A DNA stretch of 64,000 nucleotides from Zophobihabitans entericus (GTDB lineage Bacteria > Pseudomonadota > Gammaproteobacteria > Enterobacterales > Orbaceae): positions 1,339,418 to 1,403,417 of the forward strand of contig NZ_CP050253.1 in NCBI RefSeq assembly GCF_011745665.1. Reading direction: 5' to 3'. Position numbers and translations under genes: made by a program. Positions 28,657 through 37,956 of the stretch are shown piece by piece (the first letter of the stretch is position 1; each line of letters begins with the position of its first letter). Below the pieces are notes generated by a model. The model did not search any database, was not told the origin of the DNA, and worked only from the letters and a program-made list of their open reading frames with translations.

Positions 28657-30510
28657 ATGTTATATATTGCTGAAAAGCCGAGTCTGGCCCGTGCTGTAAT
28701 GGATGTGTTACCTAAGCCTCACCAAAAAGGGGATGGTTTTCTGCGTTCAGGAAATGGTGATATCGTGAGCTGGTGTATTGGTCATTTACTTGAACAGGCT
28801 CCGCCTGATGCTTATGATGAAAGGCTTAAAAAATGGCAACTGGGCGATCTGCCAATCATGCCGGAAAAGTGGATTTTACTGCCTAAAAGCAGTACACAAA
28901 AACAGCTATCTGTTTTAACTGAACTTATTAAACACGCCGATCAAATCGTCCATGTCGGAGACCCGGACAGAGAAGGGCAATTGCTTATTGATGAAGTACT
29001 GAATTATTGTCAGCTACCAATTGAAAAAATTAAACAAGTACAGCGCTGTTTGATTAGTGACTTAAATGCTTCAGCGGTGGAAAAGGCTATTCAAAATTTA
29101 CGTAGCAATAATGACTTTATTCCCTTATCTACCTCAGCTTTAGCCAGAGCTCGTGCTGACTGGTTATATGGCATTAATATGAGCCGCTTATGTACGATTA
29201 AAGGTCAGCAAAGAGGATATCAGGGCGTACTGTCAGTTGGTCGTGTACAAACACCAATTCTTGGATTGGTTGTGCGTCGTGATATCGAGATTGAACAATT
29301 TCAGCCTAAACCATTTTTTGAAGTTTATGCCATTTTAGAAACTAAAAATAGCGAGACCTTTAAAGCCAAATGGATTCCAAGTGAATCCTGTGCACCTTAT
29401 CAGGATGAAGAGGGGCGGGTTCTGGTTAAAGCGCTGGCTGAAAATGTCATTAATCGTATTAAAGGTCAGCCGGCAACTATTGAGAATGTCAGTAATAAGA
29501 AGAAAGAATTAGCACCACCGTTACCGTTTAACCTCTCTTCCTTGCAGATAGAGATGGCCAGAAAATCAGGCATGAGTGCGCAGGATGTACTGGATGTTTG
29601 TCAGTCATTATATGAGAAACATAAACTGATTACTTATCCGCGTTCTGATAGTCGTTATTTGCCGGAAGAGCATTTAGGACAGGTTCAGGGCGTAAAAGCG
29701 GCGATTGCCAGTAACTGTGCTGATTTTACTGAAGCGATAGAGCAGGCTGATTTTTCTTTGCGTTCTAAAACGTGGAATGACAGTAAAGTTGATGCTCACC
29801 ATGCGATTATTCCTACTTTACGTAAAGCATCGATGGACAGACTGACAGAGCATGAAAGAATGGTTTACCAAACCATTGCGCTGCAATATATTGCTCAGTT
29901 CTACCCAGCTTATAAATTTGCAGAGTTACAAATTGATGTGGATATTGTTGGTGGCAAGTTTGTGGCGAAAGCAACACAGATGCTGTTTGAAGGCTGGAAG
30001 GTTCTATTTAAAAAGAGCGCCACTATCAAAGATGATGAGCAGGAAGATGGTCCAGCGTTAACAAATCTGGTTAAAAAAGGTGAGACTGTGGCGTGTGTTG
30101 ACGCTGAACTGTTGAGTAAAGAAACTCAACCGCCAAAACCATTTAATGATGCAACACTATTATCGGCCATGACCGGGATTGCCCGTTTTGTGAAAGATCC
30201 GGATATTAAAAAGATTTTGCGGGAAACTGATGGCCTTGGGACAGAGGCAACTCGTGCCGGGATTATTGAGATTCTGTTTAAACGTAATTTTTTAGAGCGA
30301 AAGGGCAAAACCATTCGTTCTACTCCAACCGGGCGTCAGCTGGTAGCTAATCTACCGGATGTTGCGACAACACCAGATATGACCGCTTTATGGGAGTCTC
30401 AGTTAGATGCCATCAGTAAAAAAGAGAGCAGTTATACTCTTTTTATGCAGGAACTTGAGATATTCTTAAATAATTTAATTGCACAACTTAAACAACAAAC
30501 ATTTCGTTAG
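28657..30510 (+). CDS. topB: DNA topoisomerase III
   Basis: 617-residue type IA topoisomerase. Toprim domain at the start ([31 protein letters not shown]), catalytic tyrosine in [14 protein letters not shown], and the [14 protein letters not shown] segment. Close to E. coli TopB but about 35 residues shorter because the basic C-terminal tail is missing. It decatenates DNA and works with RecQ, whose gene is also in this window but not adjacent. No strong ribosome site is visible. Confidence 0.95.
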   Translation: MLYIAEKPSLARAVMDVLPKPHQKGDGFLRSGNGDIVSWCIGHLLEQAPPDAYDERLKKWQLGDLPIMPEKWILLPKSSTQKQLSVLTELIKHADQIVHVGDPDREGQLLIDEVLNYCQLPIEKIKQVQRCLISDLNASAVEKAIQNLRSNNDFIPLSTSALARARADWLYGINMSRLCTIKGQQRGYQGVLSVGRVQTPILGLVVRRDIEIEQFQPKPFFEVYAILETKNSETFKAKWIPSESCAPYQDEEGRVLVKALAENVINRIKGQPATIENVSNKKKELAPPLPFNLSSLQIEMARKSGMSAQDVLDVCQSLYEKHKLITYPRSDSRYLPEEHLGQVQGVKAAIASNCADFTEAIEQADFSLRSKTWNDSKVDAHHAIIPTLRKASMDRLTEHERMVYQTIALQYIAQFYPAYKFAELQIDVDIVGGKFVAKATQMLFEGWKVLFKKSATIKDDEQEDGPALTNLVKKGETVACVDAELLSKETQPPKPFNDATLLSAMTGIARFVKDPDIKKILRETDGLGTEATRAGIIEILFKRNFLERKGKTIRSTPTGRQLVANLPDVATTPDMTALWESQLDAISKKESSYTLFMQELEIFLNNLIAQLKQQTFR

Positions 30511-30567
30511 ATTTAAACATTTGGTTAGTTTTGATATACCCATTTCGAATTAAGAAGAAGGCATTTT

Positions 30568-31569
30568 ATGAGTTTACAAATAGAACAAATCGTTTTACAT
30601 CAGTTAGTCAGAAAAAATGAAAATGATATCGAAGTCGTCTTACGTGATGCACTACTTGAAAATAATCAACCTGTTATAAATCTTATTGCTGATATTAATC
30701 GTATTTATAATAACAAAAGTAAAGCCTATGGTTTGTTTAATGAAGAAAGCTTATTTGCTGAGTCAGTGAAAGAGATGCGTCTGGGGAATCAGGATTTTTT
30801 AAATTTTTCTCAGGAATCAACTAAACAGCTTCGCAATGAACTGGCTAAATATCCTTTTGCTGATGGTGGAACAGTGGTGTTCTGTTTATATCGTTATTTA
30901 GCGGTAGAATATCTGATGATTGCGGTTTTAAATAGTTGTGACAGTATGCTGGTCAGCGATACGCTGGATATTTCAACGACTCACTATCTGGATATTGATC
31001 ATGCCGATATTATTGCCCGTGTTGATTTAACCGAGTGGCAAACAGAACAGGATTCTAAGCGTTATTTAACGTTTTTAAGAGGCAGAGTTGGGCGTAAAGT
31101 CTCAGACTTCTTTATGGATTATCTGGGTGCCAGTGAAGGTTTAAATGCCAAAGCTCAAAATAAAAGTTTAGTGCAGGCAGTAGATGATTATTGTCAGGAA
31201 ATTAATCTGGACAAGAGTGAGAAACAGGCGTGCCGTCAGCAGGTATATAGCTACTGTAATGGGCAGATTCAGGCTGGTGAAGAGATTAAGCTAAGTAATC
31301 TGGCTAAAGAATTACCAACTGATGATGATAAAAATTTCCTGAATTTTGTGGCTAATAATGAATATGATTTAGATGAAGAGTTCCCGGCTGATCGTTCAAC
31401 GCTTCGTCAATTGAAAAAATTTACCGGTAGTGGTGGTGGTCTGTCTATTGGTTTTGATTCTGATTTGCTAGGTGAACGAGTTAAGTGGGACCCACAAACA
31501 GATACTTTAGTTATTAAAGGAACGCCACCGAATTTACGTGATCAGTTGCAGCGTAATTATGACAAGTAA
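30568..31569 (+). CDS. yejK: Nucleoid-associated protein YejK (NdpA)
   Basis: 333 residues of the NdpA/YejK family: [27 protein letters not shown] at the start, [23 protein letters not shown] in the middle and [20 protein letters not shown] late segment. Nucleoid-associated; relatives inhibit or bind type II topoisomerases. AAGAAGG precedes the ATG. The gene lies 57 bp after topB, so the two may be co-transcribed. Confidence 0.93.
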   Translation: MSLQIEQIVLHQLVRKNENDIEVVLRDALLENNQPVINLIADINRIYNNKSKAYGLFNEESLFAESVKEMRLGNQDFLNFSQESTKQLRNELAKYPFADGGTVVFCLYRYLAVEYLMIAVLNSCDSMLVSDTLDISTTHYLDIDHADIIARVDLTEWQTEQDSKRYLTFLRGRVGRKVSDFFMDYLGASEGLNAKAQNKSLVQAVDDYCQEINLDKSEKQACRQQVYSYCNGQIQAGEEIKLSNLAKELPTDDDKNFLNFVANNEYDLDEEFPADRSTLRQLKKFTGSGGGLSIGFDSDLLGERVKWDPQTDTLVIKGTPPNLRDQLQRNYDK

Positions 31570-31596
31570 TTCCTGGTTAAATTCTTTTTAAAGAGT

Positions 31597-31625
31597 AAGC
31601 ACGGCTATGTCGTGCTTTATTTTTG
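31597..31625 (+). terminator. Terminator after yejK
   Basis: AAGCACG (31597-31603) and CGTGCTT (31611-31617) around a 7-nt loop, then TATTTTT. Placed 28 bp past the yejK stop. Confidence 0.85.
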
Positions 31626-31647
31626 TCTGTGATTAGTGTGGTATTTA

Positions 31648-31665
31648 GGGCGGACTGCGCCGCCC
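31648..31665 (+). repeat. GC-rich hairpin type G, copy 1
   Basis: GGGCGG and CCGCCC with an ACTGCG loop. An identical 18-nt unit occurs at 59242-59259, in both cases preceded by TTTAG and followed by an AATAT-T-TTGT stretch. Confidence 0.8.
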
Positions 31666-31680
31666 GGCGCAATATCTTTT

Positions 31681-31799
31681 GTTCAGTGAGTTATTAACGA
31701 CTGAGGTGTATTGGTTGATGGAGAGCGTACCTCATAGGTCTTAGCGAGCTCTCGAGCGGGTGCCTATGGAGTGCGGTAGGCCATCAAGTCTCACTGAAC
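31681..31799 (+). repeat. Structured repeat core, copy A, with outer inverted repeat
   Basis: The 73-nt core (31715-31787) begins TTGATGG and ends CCATCAA and contains a second pair, CTCATAGG with CCTATGGAG (one bulged G). Outside it, GTTCAGTGAG (31681-31690) pairs exactly with CTCACTGAAC (31790-31799). It is 70 of 73 identical to copy B read on the other strand and more distantly like copy C. No reading frame is conserved. Function unknown; it could be a non-autonomous mobile element or a structured RNA. Confidence 0.8.
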
Positions 31800-31827
31800 C
31801 TGCAACATCACCAAAGAAACACACGCC

Positions 31828-31866
31828 AGCGGGGCGTGCTCCCCGCTCAAACCATTGCTAATAACA
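31828..31866 (+). repeat. GC-rich hairpin type H, copy 1
   Basis: AGCGGGG and CCCCGCT enclose CGTGCT, followed by a tail ending CCATTGCTAATAACA. The same hairpin and tail recur at 59730 and 59808. Confidence 0.8.
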
Positions 31867-31993
31867 ACTCAGAATAAAACCAATGCTTAAGCGACGCTTT
31901 CTACCAAGATAAGAATAATCGATAACAATAACAGGTTGGCAATTTCCGGAGAATTGATTATGGTAGATGTTATTTATCAGAAGGAGTGAGATG

Positions 31994-32833
31994 ATGAAAT
32001 TTGTAGGTGCTCATGTTAGTGCAGCGGGTGGGGTAGAAAACGCAGTAATTCGTGCTCATGAATTACAAGCCACAGCCTTTGCATTATTTACTAAAAATCA
32101 ACGCCAGTGGCACGCTGCACCACTTAGTTCTGAATCCATTGATAAGTTTAAACAAGCTTGTGAAACTTATGGTTATCACTCCGGACAGATTCTTCCTCAT
32201 GATAGCTACCTGATTAATTTAGGCCATCCGGAAGCACCAGAGCTGGAAAAGTCACGTGCGGCTTTTTTAGATGAAATGCAACGTTGTGAGCAACTCGGTC
32301 TGACACTACTTAACTTTCATCCGGGTAGTGATTTAAGAAAAATTTCAGTTGATGAGTGCCTATCACGTATTGCGCAGTCAATTAATATCACACTGGATAA
32401 GACTAAAGGTGTCACTGCAGTTATTGAAAATACAGCAGGGCAAGGTTCTAATCTGGGATATAAATTTGAACATTTAGCTGCAATTATTGATCAGGTTGAA
32501 GATAAATCACGAGTTGGTGTTTGTATTGATACCTGCCATGCGTTTGCTGCTGGTTATGACTTGCGTACCGATAAAGCCTGTGACGAGACCTTCAGTGAAT
32601 TTGATAAAATAGTCGGCTTTAAATATTTACGTGGGATGCATTTAAACGACGCCAAAAGTGAACTGGCTAGTCATGTTGATCGCCATAATAGTTTAGGGCT
32701 TGGTAATATCGGTAAAGATGCGTTTAGCTATATTATGCGGGATTCTCGTTTTAATAATATTCCATTGATTTTAGAAACAATTAATCCGGATATCTGGGCT
32801 GAGGAGATCGCCTGGCTTAAGAGTCAACAATAA
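31994..32833 (+). CDS. nfo: Endonuclease IV
   Basis: 279-residue AP endonuclease of base-excision repair with three zinc ions. It matches E. coli Nfo closely: [81 protein letters not shown] and [13 protein letters not shown] include the metal-binding histidines, glutamates and aspartates. I start at 31994, 7 nt after AAGGAG; the adjacent ATG at 31991 and an upstream in-frame one at 31967 are less likely. Confidence 0.97.
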   Translation: MKFVGAHVSAAGGVENAVIRAHELQATAFALFTKNQRQWHAAPLSSESIDKFKQACETYGYHSGQILPHDSYLINLGHPEAPELEKSRAAFLDEMQRCEQLGLTLLNFHPGSDLRKISVDECLSRIAQSINITLDKTKGVTAVIENTAGQGSNLGYKFEHLAAIIDQVEDKSRVGVCIDTCHAFAAGYDLRTDKACDETFSEFDKIVGFKYLRGMHLNDAKSELASHVDRHNSLGLGNIGKDAFSYIMRDSRFNNIPLILETINPDIWAEEIAWLKSQQ

Positions 32834-32858
32834 TAAAAACTAGTAGTAAAGACTCGAA

Positions 32859-32888
32859 TAAAAAGCCTCATCCAATTGGTGATGAGGC
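32859..32888 (-). terminator. Minus-strand terminator downstream of yccS
   Basis: GCCTCATC (32865-32872) and GATGAGGC (32881-32888) around an 8-nt loop; read on the minus strand the stem runs into TTTTTATT. It would stop transcripts from yccS or from a small unit in the gap. It can also act as a barrier after nfo. Confidence 0.75.
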
Positions 32889-32976
32889 AAAAAATTGGGA
32901 AAATGTAAAACCTTAAATAAATTTCTGTGCCTGCACCTCCTTAATCTTCATTTCTATTGTTTATCTGCAATAAAAA

Positions 32977-33007
32977 AGTAAATCATATTTTATTTACTCT
33001 TTTTAAT
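32977..33007 (+). terminator. Candidate plus-strand terminator in the nfo-yccS gap
   Basis: AGTAAAT and ATTTACT with an 8-nt loop, followed by CTCTTTTTAATT. AT-rich stem, moderate support; may back up the end of nfo transcription. Confidence 0.45.
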
Positions 33008-33046
33008 TATCTTTTGTATTATCAATTAGCTATCAGTAAATAAAAA

Positions 33047-33097
33047 ATCGTTTGTATCGATCAATTAATATGAATTTGATCGTTGCTATCGATCAAT
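33047..33097 (-). promoter_or_regulatory. Pair of 19-bp direct repeats, possible operators
   Basis: Read on the minus strand, ATTGATCGATAGCAACGAT and ATTGATCGATACAAACGAT occur as direct repeats 32 bp apart (17 of 19 positions equal), about three helical turns. Each has an ATCG...CGAT dyad. This arrangement is typical of a regulator-bound promoter, but the regulator and target are unknown. Confidence 0.4.
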
Positions 33098-33197
33098 ATT
33101 TTATGCTGTGTAGTAATAAGGGAAGTAAAGCCTTATTGAACCTGAGAATCAGTGGGATTTAGCTGGTTTTATCACAAAGAAGAATGTAATAAGGATT

Positions 33198-35345
33198 TTA
33201 GTGAGTCATTCTTTCATTGGTTAATTGGGAGGTGAGTTCTGCAGTTTCTGGCAGAATATCTAAGATTAGTAATAGTTGCTGCATGATAAGAATATCATCA
33301 GAATGTTCTTTCAGAGGATGTTGTTCAATAAAATCAGTGAGTTGATGTTTGATTTGTGTATATTCAACATCAATTTTTTGATAAGCATTCAGTGTGTTAA
33401 TGGTATAGACCACTACATTATCAAAAATAGCCAGAGCATATTCTGAGATTGTTTTGCCCCGATGAGCGCCAAGTGTAGAAATATAGCCTAACAACGTATG
33501 ATTGAGTGTAAGTAGTCTGAAACTTTGCTCTATCTTGTGCTGATCAGCGTGCGGTTCACTGGACATCGTTGAAATCAATGAGGAAAGTTCACTATCACTT
33601 TCGTGTGCTTTACGGCGAGAAAGACGATAATTAGCATCATTGGTTTTTCCTGTTTGATATTGCATACCAATCAAGGCCAGATAGTGACAATCGTTATGGC
33701 ATAAACGCTGAATAATTTGTGATAAATTACGGAACTTCCAGTCTGGCCAGATGAAAGTGACAGCCAGCCAGGCGATGATACAGCCGATAATTGTGGCAAT
33801 AATACGATAAGTAGCTACTGAAACACTACTTTCACCAACCAGTCCAAAACTAAAGAATACCAGTAAAGTGATGAACGCTGTGGCATAAGCATATTGGGAG
33901 TTTTTAAACAAGAAGAATAACCATCCACTGAGGACAATGAGAACAAGCTGTGCTTCAATATTTGGGAGTAAATAGGTCAGTGGTAGACCCAGAATAATAC
34001 CAATGATAGTACCAAGGACTCTGAGTTTTAACCGATAACGTGTAGTACTGTAATTGGGCTGACAAACAAATAAGCTGGTTAGAATAATCCAGTAACCATG
34101 TGGCAGGTCTGTCGCCTGAATAATTAAATAGCCAACACCTAACACGATACTCATTCGAATCGCATGACGAAATAGTGATGATTTAGGACTAAGATGTTGC
34201 TTAATTCTGGAGATAATCTCCTTAAAGCTATTACCTTGTTCATTAATCAATGCATTATGTTCTTGCTGTTCGGAGAGCTGTTGTTCTGAATTAATGTTTG
34301 CTAATAAAACATCAATAGCTTGCAGATTACTAAACAAATTGGCTAAAGAATTTCTAAGTAAACTGTTGGAACAGGAATTATCATCTAACTGGCGAATCGC
34401 TTCATCCAGATAACTAAAGTACTGAACAAATAACGGATTATGATGATAAGTCTGCTTGAAGTGAATAGAGTTAGCAACCTGTGAACATGCTTCGGCCTGC
34501 AGATTTAAAATACGTGCAAAGCGGAACAGGATATCGCTATGACGAAACTGCTTACTTAAGGCCTGATATTGACCATGAGAAGAGCTGGCACGTTCATGAA
34601 TGTCCTGAGCGACAAAATAGTAATTGAGCATTCTGCGTGAGCTGGCTTGTCCACGTGCACTTTTAATTCGGTTAAATAGCGAATATTTGGTTTGATTTAG
34701 CTTATCCACTAACTGTTTATTTGCATTAGTTAAAGCAATAAGTTGAGTTTTAAAACCATTATCTTCATCAGGATCAAACATTGCAGCTTTACTATCCAGA
34801 TAGTGAGCAAGACTACGAAAGCACTGTGACAGGCTTTCTTGTGCAGGTTTGACCGGTTGTAAAATAGATTCGATTAATGTGAGTAAATTATACCAGAGTG
34901 CTCCGATGATCAGAAAAAGAGGCTGAATATAGAGATTGGTATACATTTCATACCCAAGCATAGTATAAGCTGCGATAAGTAAAGAGCCAAAGGCAATGAC
35001 AGCATATCTTTGCCCAAGTATACCCAGTAACATAAAAATCAATGTGGAGAGTAAGAGTCCACATAAAAAGAGTAACGGATAAGGGAAGAGAATTTCAACT
35101 GAAAATGAAGCAATCAGAAAACAGATTAATGTTAAAACTAAATTGACCAGACGACCAGTGAAGCGGTCATCAATATCAGTCAGTGCAGCCGCAACCACAC
35201 CAAGCGTGGTTGGAATAACTAAATAGGTATATCCCAGATACCAGGGAACAAAAGTACTGCCAATTAAGCTAATAAGGATACGTAAACTATAAAAAAAGTT
35301 TTGGCTATGAAACAGATTACGTAAAGAAAAAGCGGCTATTGTCAC
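33198..35345 (-). CDS. yccS: Inner membrane protein YccS (FUSC-like family)
   Basis: 715 residues, the usual size of the YccS/YhfK group. Two clusters of about five to six membrane helices (residues about 15-155 and 395-520) are each followed by a cytoplasmic region; the second cluster has the family segment HGYWIILTSLFVCQPNYSTTRYRLKLRVLGTIIG. Related to aromatic-acid exporter and fusaric-acid resistance proteins, but substrate unknown. GTG start with CAGG upstream. Transcribed divergently from grxD. Confidence 0.88.
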   Translation of the reverse strand: MTIAAFSLRNLFHSQNFFYSLRILISLIGSTFVPWYLGYTYLVIPTTLGVVAAALTDIDDRFTGRLVNLVLTLICFLIASFSVEILFPYPLLFLCGLLLSTLIFMLLGILGQRYAVIAFGSLLIAAYTMLGYEMYTNLYIQPLFLIIGALWYNLLTLIESILQPVKPAQESLSQCFRSLAHYLDSKAAMFDPDEDNGFKTQLIALTNANKQLVDKLNQTKYSLFNRIKSARGQASSRRMLNYYFVAQDIHERASSSHGQYQALSKQFRHSDILFRFARILNLQAEACSQVANSIHFKQTYHHNPLFVQYFSYLDEAIRQLDDNSCSNSLLRNSLANLFSNLQAIDVLLANINSEQQLSEQQEHNALINEQGNSFKEIISRIKQHLSPKSSLFRHAIRMSIVLGVGYLIIQATDLPHGYWIILTSLFVCQPNYSTTRYRLKLRVLGTIIGIILGLPLTYLLPNIEAQLVLIVLSGWLFFLFKNSQYAYATAFITLLVFFSFGLVGESSVSVATYRIIATIIGCIIAWLAVTFIWPDWKFRNLSQIIQRLCHNDCHYLALIGMQYQTGKTNDANYRLSRRKAHESDSELSSLISTMSSEPHADQHKIEQSFRLLTLNHTLLGYISTLGAHRGKTISEYALAIFDNVVVYTINTLNAYQKIDVEYTQIKHQLTDFIEQHPLKEHSDDILIMQQLLLILDILPETAELTSQLTNERMTH

Positions 35346-35556
35346 AGTAAACCTGATTGCAAATGAAATGGAATAGGGTATTATTCTAACATATTCAACA
35401 ACAATGAATAGCGTTAGTAAAATAAAGGCTTTTAAGTAGCTCTAATAGCTATTTAATAATTATTGACGATTGATTCAATAGGTAAACTCAATGAGTTATA
35501 CCGAGCTGAATACAGTAGAATTTCGGCATCTAATACCTCATTCTCAGGATCAAATT

Positions 35557-35886
35557 ATGACTACAATTGAAAAGATTCAAAAACAAATCAGTGAAAATCC
35601 TATTCTGCTTTATATGAAAGGTTCCCCAAAATTACCTAGTTGTGGCTTTTCCGCTCAGGCTGTACAAGTATTATCACAATGTGGTGTGCCATTTGCCTAT
35701 GTTGATATTCTCCAAAATCCGGATATCCGTGCAGAGCTTCCTGCTTATGCTAACTGGCCAACCTTCCCACAACTTTGGGTGGAAGGTGAATTAGTGGGTG
35801 GTTGTGATATTATGATTGAGATGTTCCAGTCAGGTGAATTACAAACATTGATTAAAGAGACCGGTGAAAAGCATCCGGCAAAATAG
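35557..35886 (+). CDS. grxD: Monothiol glutaredoxin GrxD (Grx4)
   Basis: 109-residue monothiol glutaredoxin with the CGFS active site (LPSCGFSAQAV), WPTFPQLW and GGCDIMIEM. CGFS proteins coordinate a [2Fe-2S] cluster with glutathione and BolA partners and supply iron-sulfur clusters. The start at 35557 (MTTIEKIQKQI) matches E. coli and follows AGGAT; the longer open frame from 35491 adds 22 residues without family support. Neighbour rnt is also near grxD in E. coli. Confidence 0.96.
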   Translation: MTTIEKIQKQISENPILLYMKGSPKLPSCGFSAQAVQVLSQCGVPFAYVDILQNPDIRAELPAYANWPTFPQLWVEGELVGGCDIMIEMFQSGELQTLIKETGEKHPAK

Positions 35887-35905
35887 TATTTTAAAGATTA
35901 TATAA

Positions 35906-35941
35906 AAGAAAGCCGCTAATTTAAGCGGCTTTCTTATTTTT
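35906..35941. terminator. Bidirectional terminator between grxD and rnt
   Basis: A 12-bp stem (AAGAAAGCCGCT with AGCGGCTTTCTT) over AATTTA, followed by ATTTTT on the plus strand and TTTATAT on the minus strand. It serves the convergent genes grxD and rnt. Confidence 0.85.
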
Positions 35942-36048
35942 GTAGAAGTGGTTTTATTGAATATTTTGATACTGCACCAGAATTAAGAACAAGCGCTCAT
36001 ACATTCTTATACAAATTTGAGTATAACTTTGTTGTACAATCTCTATTC

Positions 36049-36678
36049 TTAACAGGTAAGTGGCCAGCCACCAAGCTTCTTCCAGCGGTTTACCATTTCA
36101 CAAAATAGTAATGCTGTACGGTTAGTGTCATAAAGTGCCGAGTGAGCCTCTTTATGATCAAACGGAATACAAGCTGTTTCACAAGCTTTAGCCAGTACTG
36201 TCTGACCAAATACCAGACCACTTAATGATGCTGTATCAAAGGTGGCAAAGGGGTGAAAAGGATTACGTTTTATTCCGGCACGTTCAGCGGCAGTCATCAG
36301 AAAGCCGTGATCAAATGCGGCATTATGCGCAACAATTACTGCACGATTACAGTCGTTGTCTTTTATTCCCTGACGAACCATTTTAAAAATACCTTCAAGA
36401 GCAGTATGTTCATCAACAGCATTACGTAAAGGATTAGCGGGATCGATACCATTAAATGCTAAAGCAGTAGGTTCTAAAATAGCACCTTCAAATGGTTCAA
36501 CATTGAATTGCATGGTTTGATCAAGAGACAGCCAGCCATCGTTATCCATTTTTAAGGTGATAGCTGCAATTTCAAGCATAGCATTAAGTTTAGGGTCAAA
36601 GCCGGCAGTTTCAATATCAATGACAACAGGATAGAAACCACGAAATCGTTCAGCTAGTTTAGGTTTATTCTCAGACAC
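36049..36678 (-). CDS. rnt: Ribonuclease T
   Basis: 209-residue DEDDh 3'-5' exoribonuclease that trims tRNA and other small RNA ends. Exo I is VIDIETAG (D21, E23), Exo II lies around [12 protein letters not shown] and Exo III is [11 protein letters not shown] with the catalytic histidine and aspartate. The ending [10 protein letters not shown] matches E. coli RNase T. GTG start with a weak ribosome site. Confidence 0.96.
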   Translation of the reverse strand: MSENKPKLAERFRGFYPVVIDIETAGFDPKLNAMLEIAAITLKMDNDGWLSLDQTMQFNVEPFEGAILEPTALAFNGIDPANPLRNAVDEHTALEGIFKMVRQGIKDNDCNRAVIVAHNAAFDHGFLMTAAERAGIKRNPFHPFATFDTASLSGLVFGQTVLAKACETACIPFDHKEAHSALYDTNRTALLFCEMVNRWKKLGGWPLTC

Positions 36679-36767
36679 AACGTTATTCTTTTACATTAAA
36701 CACATTCATCTATTATGCCAGTTTTTACAGTATTAGGGTAGGGACTATAGTATTTGTATTTAAAATA

Positions 36768-36783
36768 TTGTATATTTGTACAG
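36768..36783 (+). promoter_or_regulatory. LexA-like (SOS) box upstream of dinB
   Basis: TTGTATATTTGTACAG matches the LexA consensus except for the first C (TTG-N10-CAG), within TAT...TAT flanks like the long consensus. It lies 28 bp upstream of the dinB ATG. dinB is an SOS gene in E. coli. Confidence 0.75.
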
Positions 36784-36811
36784 TATTTTTCTGCGAGTTA
36801 GTTTGAAACAC

Positions 36812-37876
36812 ATGAAAAAAATCATTCATATTGATATGGACTGCTTCTATGCAGCGGTGGAAATGCGCGATAATCCCCGATTGCGTAGTCTGCCGATCGC
36901 TGTGGGTGGTGATCCTAAAAAACGAGGTGTAGTTTCAACTGCTAACTATATCGCCAGACAATATGGTGTACATAGTGCTATGCCAATGGCTCAAGCCTTA
37001 AAGTTATGTCCCAATTTAAAAATAATTCCGGGACGAATGAATGTATATAAAGAAGTGTCACTGCAAATTCATCAAATCTTTCGTCGTTATACACAAATTA
37101 TTGAAGCGGTTTCTTTAGATGAAGCTTATCTGGATGTGACTGATTGTCCTTTGTTTCAAGGGTCGGCAACGCTTATTGCTCAGGATATCAGACAAAAAAT
37201 TGCTCAGGAACTTAATCTGACCGCATCAGCAGGTATCGCTCCGTTAAAGTTTGTGGCAAAAATAGCTTCCGATATGAATAAGCCTAATGGGCAGCATGTT
37301 ATTCCTCCGGAAGAGGTCAAAGAGTTTATTTTGGCTTTACCTCTTAAAAAGATCCCAGGAGTTGGAAAGGTTACCGAACAAAAACTGGTAGAGCTTGGTC
37401 TTTATACTTGTGCTGATGTACTTAAATATGATTTAAGTAAACTATTAAATTTATTTGGTAAATTTGGCCGTATTTTATATGAGCGTTGTCAGGGAATTGA
37501 TTCCCGTGAGGTCAGTAATGACCGGCAGCGTAAATCAGTAGGCGTTGAACGTACACTTGTGACTGATATTCATACCTGGGAAGAGTGTTTAGTATTACTT
37601 GAGCCTTTATATGAAGAGTTAAAAGTAAGGCTTGAAAAAGTCCGTAGTGATTTGTCTGTGGCCAGACAAGGGGTAAAACTGAAGTTTGATGACTTTCAGT
37701 CAACGACTCAGGAACATGTCTGGGATAAGCTGGATAAAGAGGAACTAATTCGGCAAGCTCACAAAGTCTGGCATGAAAGACGTAATAACCGTGGAGTAAG
37801 GTTGGTTGGATTTCATGTCACTTTACTTGACCCGCAACTTGATAAGCAGTTGATTCTGGATTTAAAACATTATTAA
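36812..37876 (+). CDS. dinB: DNA polymerase IV
   Basis: 354-residue Y-family translesion polymerase. MKKIIHIDMDCFYAAVEMRDNP carries the first catalytic aspartates and the steric-gate region; SLDEAYLDVT has the other metal ligands; a helix-hairpin-helix (LKKIPGVGKVTEQKL) and the little-finger domain follow. The start at 36812 matches E. coli DinB; the open frame from 36776 runs through the LexA-like box and is not real. The clamp-binding C-terminal end appears as LDKQLILDLK. Confidence 0.97.
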   Translation: MKKIIHIDMDCFYAAVEMRDNPRLRSLPIAVGGDPKKRGVVSTANYIARQYGVHSAMPMAQALKLCPNLKIIPGRMNVYKEVSLQIHQIFRRYTQIIEAVSLDEAYLDVTDCPLFQGSATLIAQDIRQKIAQELNLTASAGIAPLKFVAKIASDMNKPNGQHVIPPEEVKEFILALPLKKIPGVGKVTEQKLVELGLYTCADVLKYDLSKLLNLFGKFGRILYERCQGIDSREVSNDRQRKSVGVERTLVTDIHTWEECLVLLEPLYEELKVRLEKVRSDLSVARQGVKLKFDDFQSTTQEHVWDKLDKEELIRQAHKVWHERRNNRGVRLVGFHVTLLDPQLDKQLILDLKHY

Positions 37877-37906
37877 TATAAATGTATTGTGATTTTTAAG
37901 AAAAAT

Positions 37907-37935
37907 AAAACCCACTGATTAGTGGGCTTTTATTG
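37907..37935. terminator. Terminator between dinB and the RCC1-like gene
   Basis: AAAACCCACT and AGTGGGCTTTT around GATT; T runs occur on both strands, so it can serve the convergent genes on both sides. It marks the left edge of the accessory Tad region. Confidence 0.8.
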
Positions 37936-37956
37936 TATTTATATAAATAATTTTGA

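Larger units (their letters stand above)
31626..31993. other. yejK-nfo intergenic region carrying a composite repeat
   Basis: This gap has no credible gene. From 31648 to about 31866 it is filled by three structured repeat parts described separately: a GC-rich hairpin, a 73-nt core inside a longer inverted repeat, and a second GC-rich hairpin with a conserved tail. The last 130 bp before nfo contain the AAGGAG ribosome site (31981-31986) and no other clear signal. Confidence 0.8.
32834..33197. other. nfo-yccS convergent gap
   Basis: 364 bp of AT-rich DNA between convergent genes. It holds a minus-strand terminator (32859-32888), a plus-strand hairpin with T run (32977-33007), a pair of direct repeats (about 33047-33097) and, on the minus strand, a perfect Shine-Dalgarno-like AAGGAGGTG near 32933-32942 inside a 12-codon open frame. 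These could together form a short minus-strand transcript; see findings. Confidence 0.6.

Noticed and set aside
31967..31993. Upstream start for nfo
   Set aside because: AAGGAG at 31981-31986 lies after this start and points to 31994, which matches the E. coli Nfo N-terminus.
35491..35556. 22-residue N-terminal extension of grxD
   Set aside because: The family starts at MTTIEKIQ, which has its own AGGAT site. The extra residues have no counterpart in E. coli GrxD.
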